Assembly (NCBI GenBank): GCA_900543415.1
Contig: UQRE01000005.1
Location: forward strand, 12,396 to 76,395
Source of the DNA: an uncultured Dorea sp.
GTDB taxonomy: Bacteria; Bacillota; Clostridia; Lachnospirales; Lachnospiraceae
Length of the DNA: 64,000 nt
Direction of reading: 5' to 3'
Shown: positions 41,725 through 51,104 of the stretch, piece after piece
Position numbering within the stretch: position 1 is the stretch's first letter
How the letters are laid out: each line of letters begins with the position of its first letter
The notes under the pieces: model-generated
What the model saw: only the letters and a program-made list of their open reading frames with translations
Databases searched by the model: none
What the model was told of the DNA's origin: nothing
Program-made: the position numbers and the translations under genes

Positions 41725-44700
41725 TAAAATTTGTGTTTGGACCATCAGGGTCAGGAAAATCAAGTTATTTATATCAACATGTCATTCAGGAATCTATGAA
41801 ATATCCTGAGAGAAATTATATTGTATTGGTGCCGGAGCAATTTACCATGCAGACACAAAAAGATTTGGTGATGATGCATGAGCGCAAAGGAATCATGAAT
41901 ATAGACGTGCTTAGCTTTGCACGTCTTGCTTATCGTGTGTTTGAAGAGACAGGGGGCGGAGGACTCCCTGTTCTGGATGATGAGGGAAAGAATTTGATTC
42001 TTCGAAAGATTGCCGGAGATTATGAGAGCGAACTGAAAATGCTTGGCGGACATATGAAGAAGCAGGGATATATCAGTGAAGTAAAGTCAGTGATCTCCGA
42101 ATTTACTCAATATGATATTGGGGAAGATGAGATTGAGCGCGTGATGGAGTCGGCGGGAGAATCGTCAAGACTTTATTATAAGTTGGCAGATATTCGTCTG
42201 CTGTATCGTGGATTTACGGACTATCTTCGGGAGAAATATATTACGAAAGAAGAGCTTCTGGATGTGTTAAGCCGTGAAGTTGAGAAATCAGAGCGGTTAA
42301 AAAACAGTACGGTTGTGTTGGATGGATTTACCGGTTTCACACCGGTTCAGGACCGCCTTCTCGGGGAGTTGATGAGACACTGCAGAGAAGTGATCGTAAC
42401 GGTCACCATGGATCGGCGGGAAAATCCGTATGTCTATGAACACCCGTATCAGCTCTTTGCGTTGAGTAAGCAGATGGTAACCTCACTGCTTCAGATTGCA
42501 AAGCAAAATAAAATCCCGGTGGAAGAGTCGGTGGAATTGTATGACCATGTGCCATGGCGTTTTAAGGAGCAGGAAGCCTTGGCATTTCTGGAGAAGCATC
42601 TGTTCCGGTACGGAGCAGGAGCATATGAGAAAGAACAGGAACAGGTAAAGCTTCATTTGGCGAAGAATCCAAGGGAAGAAGCGTATGCAGTGGCGGAACA
42701 GGTGCGCCGTATGATGCGGGAGGACGGATACCAGCTTCGGGATATCGGTGTAATCGTCAGTGATATGGATGTGTATGCCGATCGTTTGAAACAGGCGTTT
42801 ATCAAATACGACATTCCGTTTTTTATGGATCATAAGAGAAGTATTTTGCTGAACTCTTTTGTAGAATATATAAGAAGTGTGCTCCACATGGCAGAGCAGA
42901 GCTTCAGCTATGAGAGCGTATTCCGGTTTCTGCGCACGAATCTTGCCGGTTTCACTTATGAAGAAATCGATGAGTTGGAAAATTATGTGATCGGTCTGGG
43001 AATCAAAGGGTATAAGCATTGGCAGGAGAAGTGGACCCGGAAATTAAAGGGCATGGCTCAGGAAGATCTGGATAAAATGAATCATTATCGGAGACAACTG
43101 GTGGAAAAAGTCGATGGCCTGATCTATGTGCTTCGACAGAGACGAAAGACAGTTGCGGATATTACAAGGGCAATTTATGAATTTATGGTGCAGGAAAATC
43201 TTCAGGTACGTCTGGCAGAGCAGGAAGAGCTCTTCAAGGCAAAGGGGGAATTAGCGCTTGCCAGGGAATACGCACAGATTTACCGCATTGTGATCGAACT
43301 GTTTGACAAATTTGTAGAACTTCTGGGCGATGAAGAGGTGAGCCTAAGTGAATACTGTAAGCTCCTGGACGCAGGACTTGAGGAAGCAAGGGTTGGCGTT
43401 ATCCCGCCGGAAGTGGATCAGGTTGTGATCGGTGATATGCAGAGGACAAGATTAAAAGACATCAAAGCATTATTATTTGCAGGAGCGAATGACGTGTACC
43501 TTCCGGGTGCACTGCTTCGCACCGGTCTTTTGTCGGAGCTTGACAGGGAGAAATTCGCAAGAGAGAAATTAACACTGTCAGCCGGTGGGAAAGAAAAAGC
43601 GTATGTACAAAAATTTTATCTGTATCTTAATTTAACAAAGCCGTCCGAGAAGCTTGATATCTATTATAGTAAAGTTTCGGCGGACGGAAAAAGTGTGCGT
43701 CCGTCTTATCTGATTCAGGAGCTTCAAAAATTATTCCCGAAGCTTAAGGTCAGAGACGAGGAACGATATTTGAAGGAACAGGAATTGACAGAGAATATCG
43801 GATTTGACCGGATGATCCGTGAGTTTGTGCAAAAAAGACATGAGACAGATGGTGCATGGTGTGAACTTTATAGCTGGTATAAGAAAAATCCAAAGTGGCA
43901 GGAAAAGGTGGAGCGTTTCTTAGAGGCGGGATATTATCGCAAGCCTTTGGACGCACTGACAGAAGAGGCGGCGAAACGTCTCTATGGGGAAGAATTTGAA
44001 ACGAGTATTACACGTATGGAGCGGTTCGCAGTATGTGCATTTTCACATTTTCTTACGTATGGGCTCGGACTTCGGGAGCGGGAAGAGTACGATTTTCAGG
44101 CGGCGGATCTTGGAAATGTGTGCCACCGTGCACTGGAGCGGTTTTCTTACAAAGTGGAGCGAGAAACAGGAGACTGGCTGAAGCTTACCGAGGAGCAGCG
44201 AAATCAGTATGTAGAGGAAAGTGTGGAAGAAGCAATTGCAGATTATGGGAATTCCATTCTTTATAGCTCGTCAAGAAATGCGTATCTGATCGTCCGAATG
44301 AAACGAATGTTAGAAAAAACAGTGTGGGCACTTACGAAACAGCTTGCTGCGGGAGATTTTAAACCGTCTGCGTATGAGATGCGTTTTGCTAACGGTAAGA
44401 TTGACCGGGTAGATACTTGCGAAGACGGAGACTGTATCTATGTGAAAGTGATAGATTATAAGACCGGAAGCAAGAGCTTTGACGTGACCGCTCTTTACCA
44501 TGGGCTTCAGCTTCAGCTGATGGTCTATATGGATGCAGCGCTTCAGCTGGAGCAGAAAAAACATCCGGAGAAGGAGATTCTTCCGGCAGGCGTATTTTAT
44601 TATCGGATTCAAGACCCGTTGATCGACCGTCCCAAAGAGGGAGAAGAGCGGGAATCTATTTTGAAAGAATTAAAGCCGGATGGAATGATTTCTCTTGAAA

Positions 44701-45053
44701 AAGAAGTGCTGGAGCATCTGGATCACTGCATGGTCGGCGAATCATCAGTAATTCCGGTAAAATATAATAAAAACGGAAGTCTCTCGAAGAGCTCAAAAGC
44801 GGCGTCTGCACAGGACTTTTATCTTATGATGAAGTATGCGGTCAATAAGGTGGAAGAAATCAGGCAGAAAATCCTGTCCGGTGATGTGAAGGTGAATCCA
44901 TATCGAAGAGGGACGGAGACAAGCTGTGACTATTGCAGTTATCGTCAGATCTGCGGATTTGATACAAAGATGGAAGGATACCGTTATCGAGAAATCGATG
45001 CGATGAGCGTGGACAAAGTTATCCAGGCAATAAAGGGGGAGAGGCAGTCATGA
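41718..45053 (+). CDS. addB: ATP-dependent helicase/nuclease subunit AddB
   Basis: AddB is one half of the AddAB end-processing complex for double-strand break repair and Chi recognition. The 1111-residue protein starts with a nucleotide-binding Walker A (FGPSGSGKSS, residues 8-16). The C-terminal RecB-type nuclease domain has VIDYKTGSKSFD. The iron-sulphur cluster cysteines are visible: one in FAVCAFSHFLTYGL before the nuclease motifs, and a CDYCSYRQIC triad at the C-terminus. The start is sequestered in a perfect hairpin. The stop overlaps the addA start (ATGA). Confidence 0.95.
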   Translation: MPLKFVFGPSGSGKSSYLYQHVIQESMKYPERNYIVLVPEQFTMQTQKDLVMMHERKGIMNIDVLSFARLAYRVFEETGGGGLPVLDDEGKNLILRKIAGDYESELKMLGGHMKKQGYISEVKSVISEFTQYDIGEDEIERVMESAGESSRLYYKLADIRLLYRGFTDYLREKYITKEELLDVLSREVEKSERLKNSTVVLDGFTGFTPVQDRLLGELMRHCREVIVTVTMDRRENPYVYEHPYQLFALSKQMVTSLLQIAKQNKIPVEESVELYDHVPWRFKEQEALAFLEKHLFRYGAGAYEKEQEQVKLHLAKNPREEAYAVAEQVRRMMREDGYQLRDIGVIVSDMDVYADRLKQAFIKYDIPFFMDHKRSILLNSFVEYIRSVLHMAEQSFSYESVFRFLRTNLAGFTYEEIDELENYVIGLGIKGYKHWQEKWTRKLKGMAQEDLDKMNHYRRQLVEKVDGLIYVLRQRRKTVADITRAIYEFMVQENLQVRLAEQEELFKAKGELALAREYAQIYRIVIELFDKFVELLGDEEVSLSEYCKLLDAGLEEARVGVIPPEVDQVVIGDMQRTRLKDIKALLFAGANDVYLPGALLRTGLLSELDREKFAREKLTLSAGGKEKAYVQKFYLYLNLTKPSEKLDIYYSKVSADGKSVRPSYLIQELQKLFPKLKVRDEERYLKEQELTENIGFDRMIREFVQKRHETDGAWCELYSWYKKNPKWQEKVERFLEAGYYRKPLDALTEEAAKRLYGEEFETSITRMERFAVCAFSHFLTYGLGLREREEYDFQAADLGNVCHRALERFSYKVERETGDWLKLTEEQRNQYVEESVEEAIADYGNSILYSSSRNAYLIVRMKRMLEKTVWALTKQLAAGDFKPSAYEMRFANGKIDRVDTCEDGDCIYVKVIDYKTGSKSFDVTALYHGLQLQLMVYMDAALQLEQKKHPEKEILPAGVFYYRIQDPLIDRPKEGEERESILKELKPDGMISLEKEVLEHLDHCMVGESSVIPVKYNKNGSLSKSSKAASAQDFYLMMKYAVNKVEEIRQKILSGDVKVNPYRRGTETSCDYCSYRQICGFDTKMEGYRYREIDAMSVDKVIQAIKGERQS

Positions 45054-48000
45054 GTGTAACGTGGACTAAGAGCCAGAAGAAAGTAATCGATCTTCGGAAA
45101 CGGAATATTCTTGTATCCGCAGCGGCAGGTTCCGGTAAGACTGCAGTTCTCGTAGAGCGAATCATCACTATGCTTACCGATGACAAGGAGCCGGTGGATG
45201 TAGACCGACTTCTAATCGTTACATTTACAGAAGCCGCGGCAGCAGAGATGAAAGAGAGAATTCGGGGAGCAATTGAGAAGAAGCTTGAAGAAGAGCCGGA
45301 TAATGAACATCTCAAACAACAGGCAACACTGATCCATAATGCGCGGATTACAACAATCCACAGCTTCTGTTTGTCTGTAATACGCGATCATTTTCCGATG
45401 ATCGGATTAGATCCGGCATTTCGCATAGGAGAAGAGGGAGAGCTGAAATTGCTCCGCCATGATGTACTGGATGAACTGCTGGAAGAAGAATATACCGAAG
45501 GACGTTCGCAGTTTCTAGATTTTGTCAGTGCTTATGGAACCGGGAAGAATGATAAAAAAATTGAAGAACTGATTTTGAAGGTCTACGAATATTCCAGAAG
45601 TTATCCGGACGCTCAAGAATGGCTTCGCGAATGTGTGAAGGGCTATGAGTTGGAGAATTTGGATGAACTGGAGGAAAGCCCTTATGTAGATTTGTTGAAA
45701 ATGTATGTGGAATTGTATCTGGAGGATGCAAGAGCGAGACTTTATCAGGGAATCGAGATCTGTAGGGAAGAATTCGGTCCATATATGTATGAAGATGCGC
45801 TGGAAGATGATCTGAGAATGGTGGAGCGCGTTCTGGGAGCAGAGACTTATCAGGGACTGTCAAAGTATATGGGAGATATTTCGTGGATGAAGCTTCCGCC
45901 GAACCGGGATAAGACGGTGTCCTCCGATAAAGCAGATCAGGTAAAACTGATTCGGGATGAAGTGAAGGAGCTGATGAAAGACTTAAATCAGCAGTATTTT
46001 TATGCAGAGCCGGAGATCATCCTTAAGGATATCAAAGGGTGTCAACCAATGGTCAGAGAGCTGACATCACTGGTGGAAAAATTCGCGGAGCGGTTTGAGG
46101 AAAAGAAGCGAACGAAGAACATGATCGACTTCTCCGACATGGAGCAGTATGCCATGAAGATACTGACAGAAAAGACAGAGGGAGGATTCTGTCCGACTGC
46201 GGCAGCAGAAGAATATCAAGAGCAGTTTCTGGAGATTATGATCGATGAATATCAGGACAGTAACCTGATTCAGGAAACCATTCTTACCAGTGTGTCCAGA
46301 TATTCCAGAGGTGAATACAACATTTTCATGGTTGGAGATGTGAAGCAGAGTATTTATCGTTTCCGCCTGTCGAGACCGGAGCTTTTCATGGAGAAATATG
46401 ACACATACAGTACCGAAGATTCTGACACCCAGAGGATTGATCTTCATAAGAACTTCCGAAGCAGAGCGGAGGTGTTAGAGAGTGTCAATTATATTTTCCG
46501 GCAGATTATGACAAGACCTCTTGGCGGGATTGCTTATGATGAAGATGCAGCGCTCTATGTGGGAGCGGATTATCCGGAGGGAACGGATCATGAGACAGAA
46601 GTTTATCTTATTGATGCGGTGAAAAGTTCATGGGAAGATCGGAAGCGGGAAGCTCGTGTGGCAGCGTGGAGAATTCATCAACTGATGGAGAATTTTCAAG
46701 TGACGGATAAGGCGACAGGAGAACTTCGACCGGTAAAATATTCCGATATTGTAATTCTTACGAGAAGTATGCGAGGATTTGCAGATGTATTTACGGAAGT
46801 ATTAAATGAAGAAGGAATACCGGCTTATGCAGGTACGAGAGAAGGATATTTTTCTGCGTTGGAGGTCGGGACTATGCTGGATTATCTGCGGGTACTGGAT
46901 AATCGGAGACAGGACCTTCCGTTGACGGCAGTTCTTCGTTCGCCCATAGGGAGGTGTACAGATGAAGAACTTGCAAAGGTCAAAAGCGAATTCCCAGATG
47001 TCAGATTCTTTGAGGCAGTTGAGAAGTATCGGACAGAAGGGGAAGATGAGAACCTTCGAAGGAAGATGGAACAGTGTATGGGCGTGATGGACAGGCTTCG
47101 TGAAATTGTTCCGTATACCCCGATGCATGAATTGCTGTTCCGTATTTTGTCAGATACCGGGTATGGAGATTATGTAGCTGCAATGCCGGGCGGCGCGCAG
47201 AGGGAAGCGAATATCGAGATGCTCTGTGAAAAGGCGCGGGCTTTTGAAGCTACCAGTTATAAGGGATTGTTTCATTTTGTGCGCTATATTGAAGAATTAA
47301 AAAAGTACCATGTGGATTACGGGGAAGCAAATGTAGAAGATGAGCAGTCCGATACGGTAAGGATTATGACGATCCACAAGAGTAAAGGGCTGGAATTCCC
47401 GGTTGTGCTCGTGGCGGGAATGGGAAAAGGTTTCAATATGCAGGATGTCAGGAGTAATGTCGTCCTTCATGCCCGGCTTGGAATCGGAATGAACCATGTA
47501 GAACTTGAGCAGAGTACGAAAAGCCCGAGCCTGATCAAGAAGGTGATTCAGAAGGAAGAGACGTTGGAGAGTCTGGGAGAAGAATTGCGTGTCTTATATG
47601 TAGCGCTCACTCGTGCAAAGGAAAAGCTGATCATTACCGGGACTGTGGAGAATCTGGAAAAGAAGCTGTCGGCATTAGAGCGTGTGAAACATCAGCGGGG
47701 CGAAGAGCTGGATTTCTTACAACTTAGTAAGGCGACCAATTATTGGAGCTTTCTCCTTCCGGCGCTTATGAGACTGACCTGTGAGGTGCCGATCAAAGTT
47801 CAGGAAATAAGACCGGATGATTTGCTTGGAATAGAGTTGCAGAAAGTGACAAAAGAACGAATGGAACGGGCGGTTCTGGAACAGTGGGATACAGACAGGG
47901 TATACGATCTTGAAATGAAAGAAAGATTAAAAGAGCAGTTTGACTATCGCTATCCATATGAGGAAGAGCGAGGGAGAAAGATGAAATTCACTGTTTCAGA

Positions 48001-48637
48001 ATTGAAAAAAAGTATCTATATGAAAGAAACTATGCAGGAAGAAAATGTTCCGGATGGAGAATTCCTGTATGAAGAACCGGAGGTAGTACCTCTTCTTCCG
48101 CGCTTTTTACAGGAAGAGGAAGAAAAGGGAGGCGCAGCGCGCGGTACTGCATACCACAGAGTGCTTGAACTTCTTGATTTTACTGAGGAATACGATGCGA
48201 AGAGCCTGAAAGAAGCAATAGAAAGCTTCCGGGAACAGGGAAAGATTACGGAAGAGACCAGAAAAATGATCCGTGTTAAAGACTTCCTTAAGTTTTTCGA
48301 CACATCTGCAAGAAAGCGAATGGCAGAGAGTGCCAGATGCGGGAAATTATATAAAGAACAGCCATTTGTTCTGGGAGTTCCGGCGTCAGAATTGTATGAA
48401 CAGAAGACCGAAGAATGGATTTTGGTGCAGGGAATTATTGACGTATATTTTGAAGAAGAAGACGGACTTGTTGTGCTGGACTATAAGACTGACAGAGTTT
48501 CCGACGAAAAAGAGTTGGTAGATAAGTATCACGCACAGCTTGATTATTATGCAAAAGCGTTAGAGCAGCTCACAGAGAAGAAGGTGAAGGAAAAGCTGAT
48601 CTACTCCTTTGCGCTGGGAAAGGAAATCAGGCTATGA
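45050..48637 (+). CDS. addA: ATP-dependent helicase/nuclease subunit AddA
   Basis: AddA supplies the UvrD-type helicase motor and the second nuclease. Of 1195 residues, Walker A is SAAAGSGKTAVLVERI (24-39) and Walker B is in IMIDEYQDSN. The motifs GDVKQSIYRFR, RIMTIHKSKGLEFPVV and LYVALTRAKEKL are classical SF1 helicase elements. The C-terminal nuclease motif is VVLDYKTDRV. It starts at the ATGA junction with addB, with GGGGGAGAGG upstream. Confidence 0.96.
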   Translation: MSVTWTKSQKKVIDLRKRNILVSAAAGSGKTAVLVERIITMLTDDKEPVDVDRLLIVTFTEAAAAEMKERIRGAIEKKLEEEPDNEHLKQQATLIHNARITTIHSFCLSVIRDHFPMIGLDPAFRIGEEGELKLLRHDVLDELLEEEYTEGRSQFLDFVSAYGTGKNDKKIEELILKVYEYSRSYPDAQEWLRECVKGYELENLDELEESPYVDLLKMYVELYLEDARARLYQGIEICREEFGPYMYEDALEDDLRMVERVLGAETYQGLSKYMGDISWMKLPPNRDKTVSSDKADQVKLIRDEVKELMKDLNQQYFYAEPEIILKDIKGCQPMVRELTSLVEKFAERFEEKKRTKNMIDFSDMEQYAMKILTEKTEGGFCPTAAAEEYQEQFLEIMIDEYQDSNLIQETILTSVSRYSRGEYNIFMVGDVKQSIYRFRLSRPELFMEKYDTYSTEDSDTQRIDLHKNFRSRAEVLESVNYIFRQIMTRPLGGIAYDEDAALYVGADYPEGTDHETEVYLIDAVKSSWEDRKREARVAAWRIHQLMENFQVTDKATGELRPVKYSDIVILTRSMRGFADVFTEVLNEEGIPAYAGTREGYFSALEVGTMLDYLRVLDNRRQDLPLTAVLRSPIGRCTDEELAKVKSEFPDVRFFEAVEKYRTEGEDENLRRKMEQCMGVMDRLREIVPYTPMHELLFRILSDTGYGDYVAAMPGGAQREANIEMLCEKARAFEATSYKGLFHFVRYIEELKKYHVDYGEANVEDEQSDTVRIMTIHKSKGLEFPVVLVAGMGKGFNMQDVRSNVVLHARLGIGMNHVELEQSTKSPSLIKKVIQKEETLESLGEELRVLYVALTRAKEKLIITGTVENLEKKLSALERVKHQRGEELDFLQLSKATNYWSFLLPALMRLTCEVPIKVQEIRPDDLLGIELQKVTKERMERAVLEQWDTDRVYDLEMKERLKEQFDYRYPYEEERGRKMKFTVSELKKSIYMKETMQEENVPDGEFLYEEPEVVPLLPRFLQEEEEKGGAARGTAYHRVLELLDFTEEYDAKSLKEAIESFREQGKITEETRKMIRVKDFLKFFDTSARKRMAESARCGKLYKEQPFVLGVPASELYEQKTEEWILVQGIIDVYFEEEDGLVVLDYKTDRVSDEKELVDKYHAQLDYYAKALEQLTEKKVKEKLIYSFALGKEIRL

Positions 48638-48738
48638 CCGAAGTTCAAGCCGGCTATCTCCTGATAGTCAATGCGGTCGCATTTCTGGTTTTTGGAATCG
48701 ATAAGAAACTCATATACAAATTCGTGGTGTTGGCTTAA
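48634..48738 (+). pseudogene. Truncated DUF1294 membrane protein
   Basis: An ATG at 48634 (overlapping the addA stop as ATGA) opens a 34-codon frame whose beginning, GYLLIVNAVAFLVFGIDKK, is the N-terminal signature of DUF1294 proteins. These are normally about 85-95 residues with a following RIPE-type motif. The match ends after IDKK, then nine unrelated codons reach a stop at 48736-48738. The break coincides with the left end of the hairpin at 48712-48759. I read it as a gene remnant cut by that element or by deletion. Confidence 0.7.
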
Positions 48739-48759
48739 GCCATCCACGGATCTGTATAT
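48712..48759. repeat. Imperfect 48-base palindrome at the DUF1294 breakpoint
   Basis: ATATACA...CGTGG...GGC on the left pairs with GCC...CCACG...TGTATAT on the right across a TTAA centre, with a few mismatches and G-T pairs. Its left end is exactly where DUF1294 similarity stops. No T-tract follows. It may be a small palindromic mobile element or a scar; I saw no second copy in the window. Confidence 0.55.
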
Positions 48760-48808
48760 TCCCCGATAAAATTGTCAACACTTTCTAAAAAGAAAGGGGA
48801 TCATTGCT

Positions 48809-49030
48809 GTGGGATCAAATAAACAAAATAAAACAATTAAGCTGGAAGAGTTGACGAAGGAAGAGAAGTTAAAATACGAGATTGCTGAAGAGTTAGGGCT
48901 CTTAGATCAAGTGTTAAATGACGGGTGGAAGTCGCTGTCATCTAAGGAAACCGGTCGAATCGGGGGGCTTCTTGCAAGGAAGAAACGGGAAGCATCTAAA
49001 AGTAACAAAAATATTACGAATATTAATTAG
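48809..49030 (+). CDS. Alpha/beta-type small acid-soluble spore protein
   Basis: The 73-residue protein contains the SASP signature in order: LKYEIAEELGLLDQV, then SLSSKETGRIGGLLARKK. These match the two conserved SASP blocks (KYEIAxELG and SxExGxIGGxM/L). SASPs coat spore DNA and protect it from UV. It is somewhat divergent, with the spacer rich in Asn/Asp/Trp, resembling SspF-like minor members. The start is a GTG with AAAGGGGA 8 bases upstream. Its presence indicates a spore-former. Confidence 0.85.
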   Translation: MGSNKQNKTIKLEELTKEEKLKYEIAEELGLLDQVLNDGWKSLSSKETGRIGGLLARKKREASKSNKNITNIN

Positions 49031-49116
49031 TATGAACATTTGCTGACAGAGGTTGAAGGTATGGGAACCTTTTGCTATAATCAAAAAACTGAAAAGATGT
49101 GTTAGCAGGTGAACAT

Positions 49117-49794
49117 ATGAATGATAAGATAAATGTTTTAGGAATAGAGATTGACAATTACACCGCCAAGGAAACGATGAAAAAATCGATTGAGTATCTG
49201 ACGACAGAACCGGTCAATATGATAGAGGTTGCTACGGTGGATGTATTGATGGACACGAATACAGAGCTTATGCTAAAGGAACAGATGAAGGATTTTGACC
49301 TTGTGCTGGCAGGCGACAGAACCGTTCTGGAGGCAGCAGAAGTAAGCGAGAGAAAGCGGCTTCAGGAAACAGATGACAGACTCTATCTGCAAATGTTCTT
49401 CCGCTATCTTCACAAGAACCACAAACGGATCTATCTCCTTGTGGAGTCAGAGGAAGAAGGACGGCGGGTCTACGAATATCTGGAACACCAATACAGTGGT
49501 ATTCAAGTGTGCGGAATGGCGAAGGTTTCCGCGCAGGATCGTGCAGACGATATGCTGGTCAATGCGATCAATGGTGCGGAAGTTGATTGTGTGCTCTCGT
49601 TGCTTCCTTCGCCGCTTCGGGAAGATTTCGCGGTAAAGAATAAGAATCTTTTTAATGTCCGGTTGTTTCTGTGCCTTGGAAAAACTATGATTTCGGAGGA
49701 GAAGAGAAGATTTGGAAGTCGGAAGATCAGTCAGTTTTTGACGAAAGCATTGTTCAAAAAAGAGATAGAAAAGCAAAAGATAAGAAAATCATAA
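49117..49794 (+). CDS. Divergent WecG/TagA/CpsF-like protein
   Basis: The 225-residue protein starts at 49117 (AGGTG upstream; an alternative start six codons earlier has no site). It follows the WecG/TagA/CpsF layout: VLGIEIDNYTAKETMKKSIEYL, MIEVATVDVLMDTN where the family has a TxNxEF tract, FDLVLAGDRTVLEA where the family has the DGxG acidic loop, and RIYLLVESEEEGRRVYEYLE. The family PKQE-type motif is replaced by LPSPLREDF, and the acidic loop is altered. Catalysis as an N-acetylmannosamine transferase is therefore doubtful; it may be a specialised relative. Confidence 0.7.
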   Translation: MNDKINVLGIEIDNYTAKETMKKSIEYLTTEPVNMIEVATVDVLMDTNTELMLKEQMKDFDLVLAGDRTVLEAAEVSERKRLQETDDRLYLQMFFRYLHKNHKRIYLLVESEEEGRRVYEYLEHQYSGIQVCGMAKVSAQDRADDMLVNAINGAEVDCVLSLLPSPLREDFAVKNKNLFNVRLFLCLGKTMISEEKRRFGSRKISQFLTKALFKKEIEKQKIRKS

Positions 49795-49853
49795 GAAATA
49801 TCTTTTGGTTACTATGTACAGATTCGAAAAATGCGTTTTATAGTCAAAAAAGC

Positions 49854-49896
49854 GAGGAAATCAACAAAAAATTATGATTTCCTCTTTATTTTTTTG
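49854..49896 (+). terminator. Terminator after the WecG-like gene
   Basis: GAGGAAATCA (49854-49863) pairs perfectly with TGATTTCCTC (49875-49884), loop of 11 A-rich bases, followed by TTTATTTTTTTG. Confidence 0.88.
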
Positions 49897-49944
49897 TCAA
49901 AATATATTAGTATAGGTTCTATAAGTATGCAGTTTTCTAAAAAG

Positions 49945-49953
49945 TGCTATAAT
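49945..49953 (+). promoter_or_regulatory. Extended -10 promoter of the CdaR-like regulator gene
   Basis: TGCTATAAT is a perfect extended -10 element 46 bases before the start codon. The -35 region is weak, which is usual for this class. Confidence 0.6.
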
Positions 49954-49998
49954 TTTGTTGTGGAAAATGTATATTGCAATGAGTGGAGGAGATGGAAT

Positions 49999-51087
49999 AT
50001 GATATCTAATCAAATACTTCAAAATACAATTGAAGGATTGAAAGGAATAACTAAGATTGACTTTTGTGTTATGGACACAGAAGGGAAGGTACTTGCAGGC
50101 ACATTTGCAGAGCAGGTGAATCAGGGAGAAGAGGTTCGTTCGTTTGTAGAATCACCGGCGGACAGTCAGGTTATAAAGGGATATCAGTTTTTTAAGATTT
50201 ATGATGAGCATCAGTTGGAATATATCCTTTTGGCTGATGGGGACAGAGAAGATGTTTATATGTTGGGAAAGATTGCGGTCTTTCAGATACAGAACCTGCT
50301 GGTGGCATATAAAGAACGCTTTGATAAAGATAATTTTATTAAAAATCTTCTGCTCGACAACTTGTTGTTAGTAGATATTTATAATCGTGCCAAAAAATTA
50401 CATATTGACACAGAAGTCAGACGTGTTATCTTTACTATTGAGACAAAACACGAAAAGGACAGCAGTGCCCTTGACAATGTCCGGTCACTTCTCGGTGGAA
50501 GATCCAGAGATTTTGTGACAGCAGTAGATGAAAAGAATATTATAGTAGTGAAAGAGCTGGAAGTGTCCGACGGACACGCCGAACTTGAGAAGATGGCAGA
50601 GAATATGTACGAGATTCTCAGGAACGATGGCGAGGAAGAGATCCTGATCGCTTACGGTACAGTGGTAAATGATATCAAGGAAGTGTCGAAATCATACAAG
50701 GAAGCAAAGCTTGCGCTTGATGTCGGCAAGATCTTCTTTGGTGAAAAAAGTATCATTGCGTACAGCACATTGGGAATAGGTCGTCTGATCTATCAGCTTC
50801 CGATTCCACTCTGCAAAATGTTTATCCGCGAGATTTTTGAGGGAAAATCACCGGATGATTTTGATGAAGAGACGTTAACAACGATTAACAAATTCTTCGA
50901 GAACAACCTGAATGTTTCAGAGACATCCAGGCAGCTCTATATCCACCGCAACACGCTGGTGTATCGTCTGGATAAACTTCAGAAAAGTACAGGGCTTGAT
51001 CTTCGCGTGTTCGAGGATGCGATTACATTTAAGATCGCGCTTATGGTCGTGAAGTACATGAAGTATATGGAGTCGCTGGAATATTAG
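49999..51087 (+). CDS. CdaR/PucR-type transcriptional regulator
   Basis: The start at 49999 has AGTGGAGGAG upstream and gives 362 residues. The N-terminal part (1-130) resembles a sugar-diacid-type sensing domain (ITKIDFCVMDTEGKVLAG), and the middle part a GGDEF-like CdaR fold. The C-terminus is the PucR-type HTH: INKFFENNLNVSETSRQLYI followed by HRNTLVYRLDKLQKSTGLD. Such proteins control carbohydrate or purine pathways, but no catabolic genes adjoin it. It lies 17 bases upstream of ftsE, so a role near cell-wall or growth control is possible and unproven. Confidence 0.82.
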   Translation: MISNQILQNTIEGLKGITKIDFCVMDTEGKVLAGTFAEQVNQGEEVRSFVESPADSQVIKGYQFFKIYDEHQLEYILLADGDREDVYMLGKIAVFQIQNLLVAYKERFDKDNFIKNLLLDNLLLVDIYNRAKKLHIDTEVRRVIFTIETKHEKDSSALDNVRSLLGGRSRDFVTAVDEKNIIVVKELEVSDGHAELEKMAENMYEILRNDGEEEILIAYGTVVNDIKEVSKSYKEAKLALDVGKIFFGEKSIIAYSTLGIGRLIYQLPIPLCKMFIREIFEGKSPDDFDEETLTTINKFFENNLNVSETSRQLYIHRNTLVYRLDKLQKSTGLDLRVFEDAITFKIALMVVKYMKYMESLEY

Positions 51088-51104
51088 TAACTTAGGAGGA
51101 GCGT

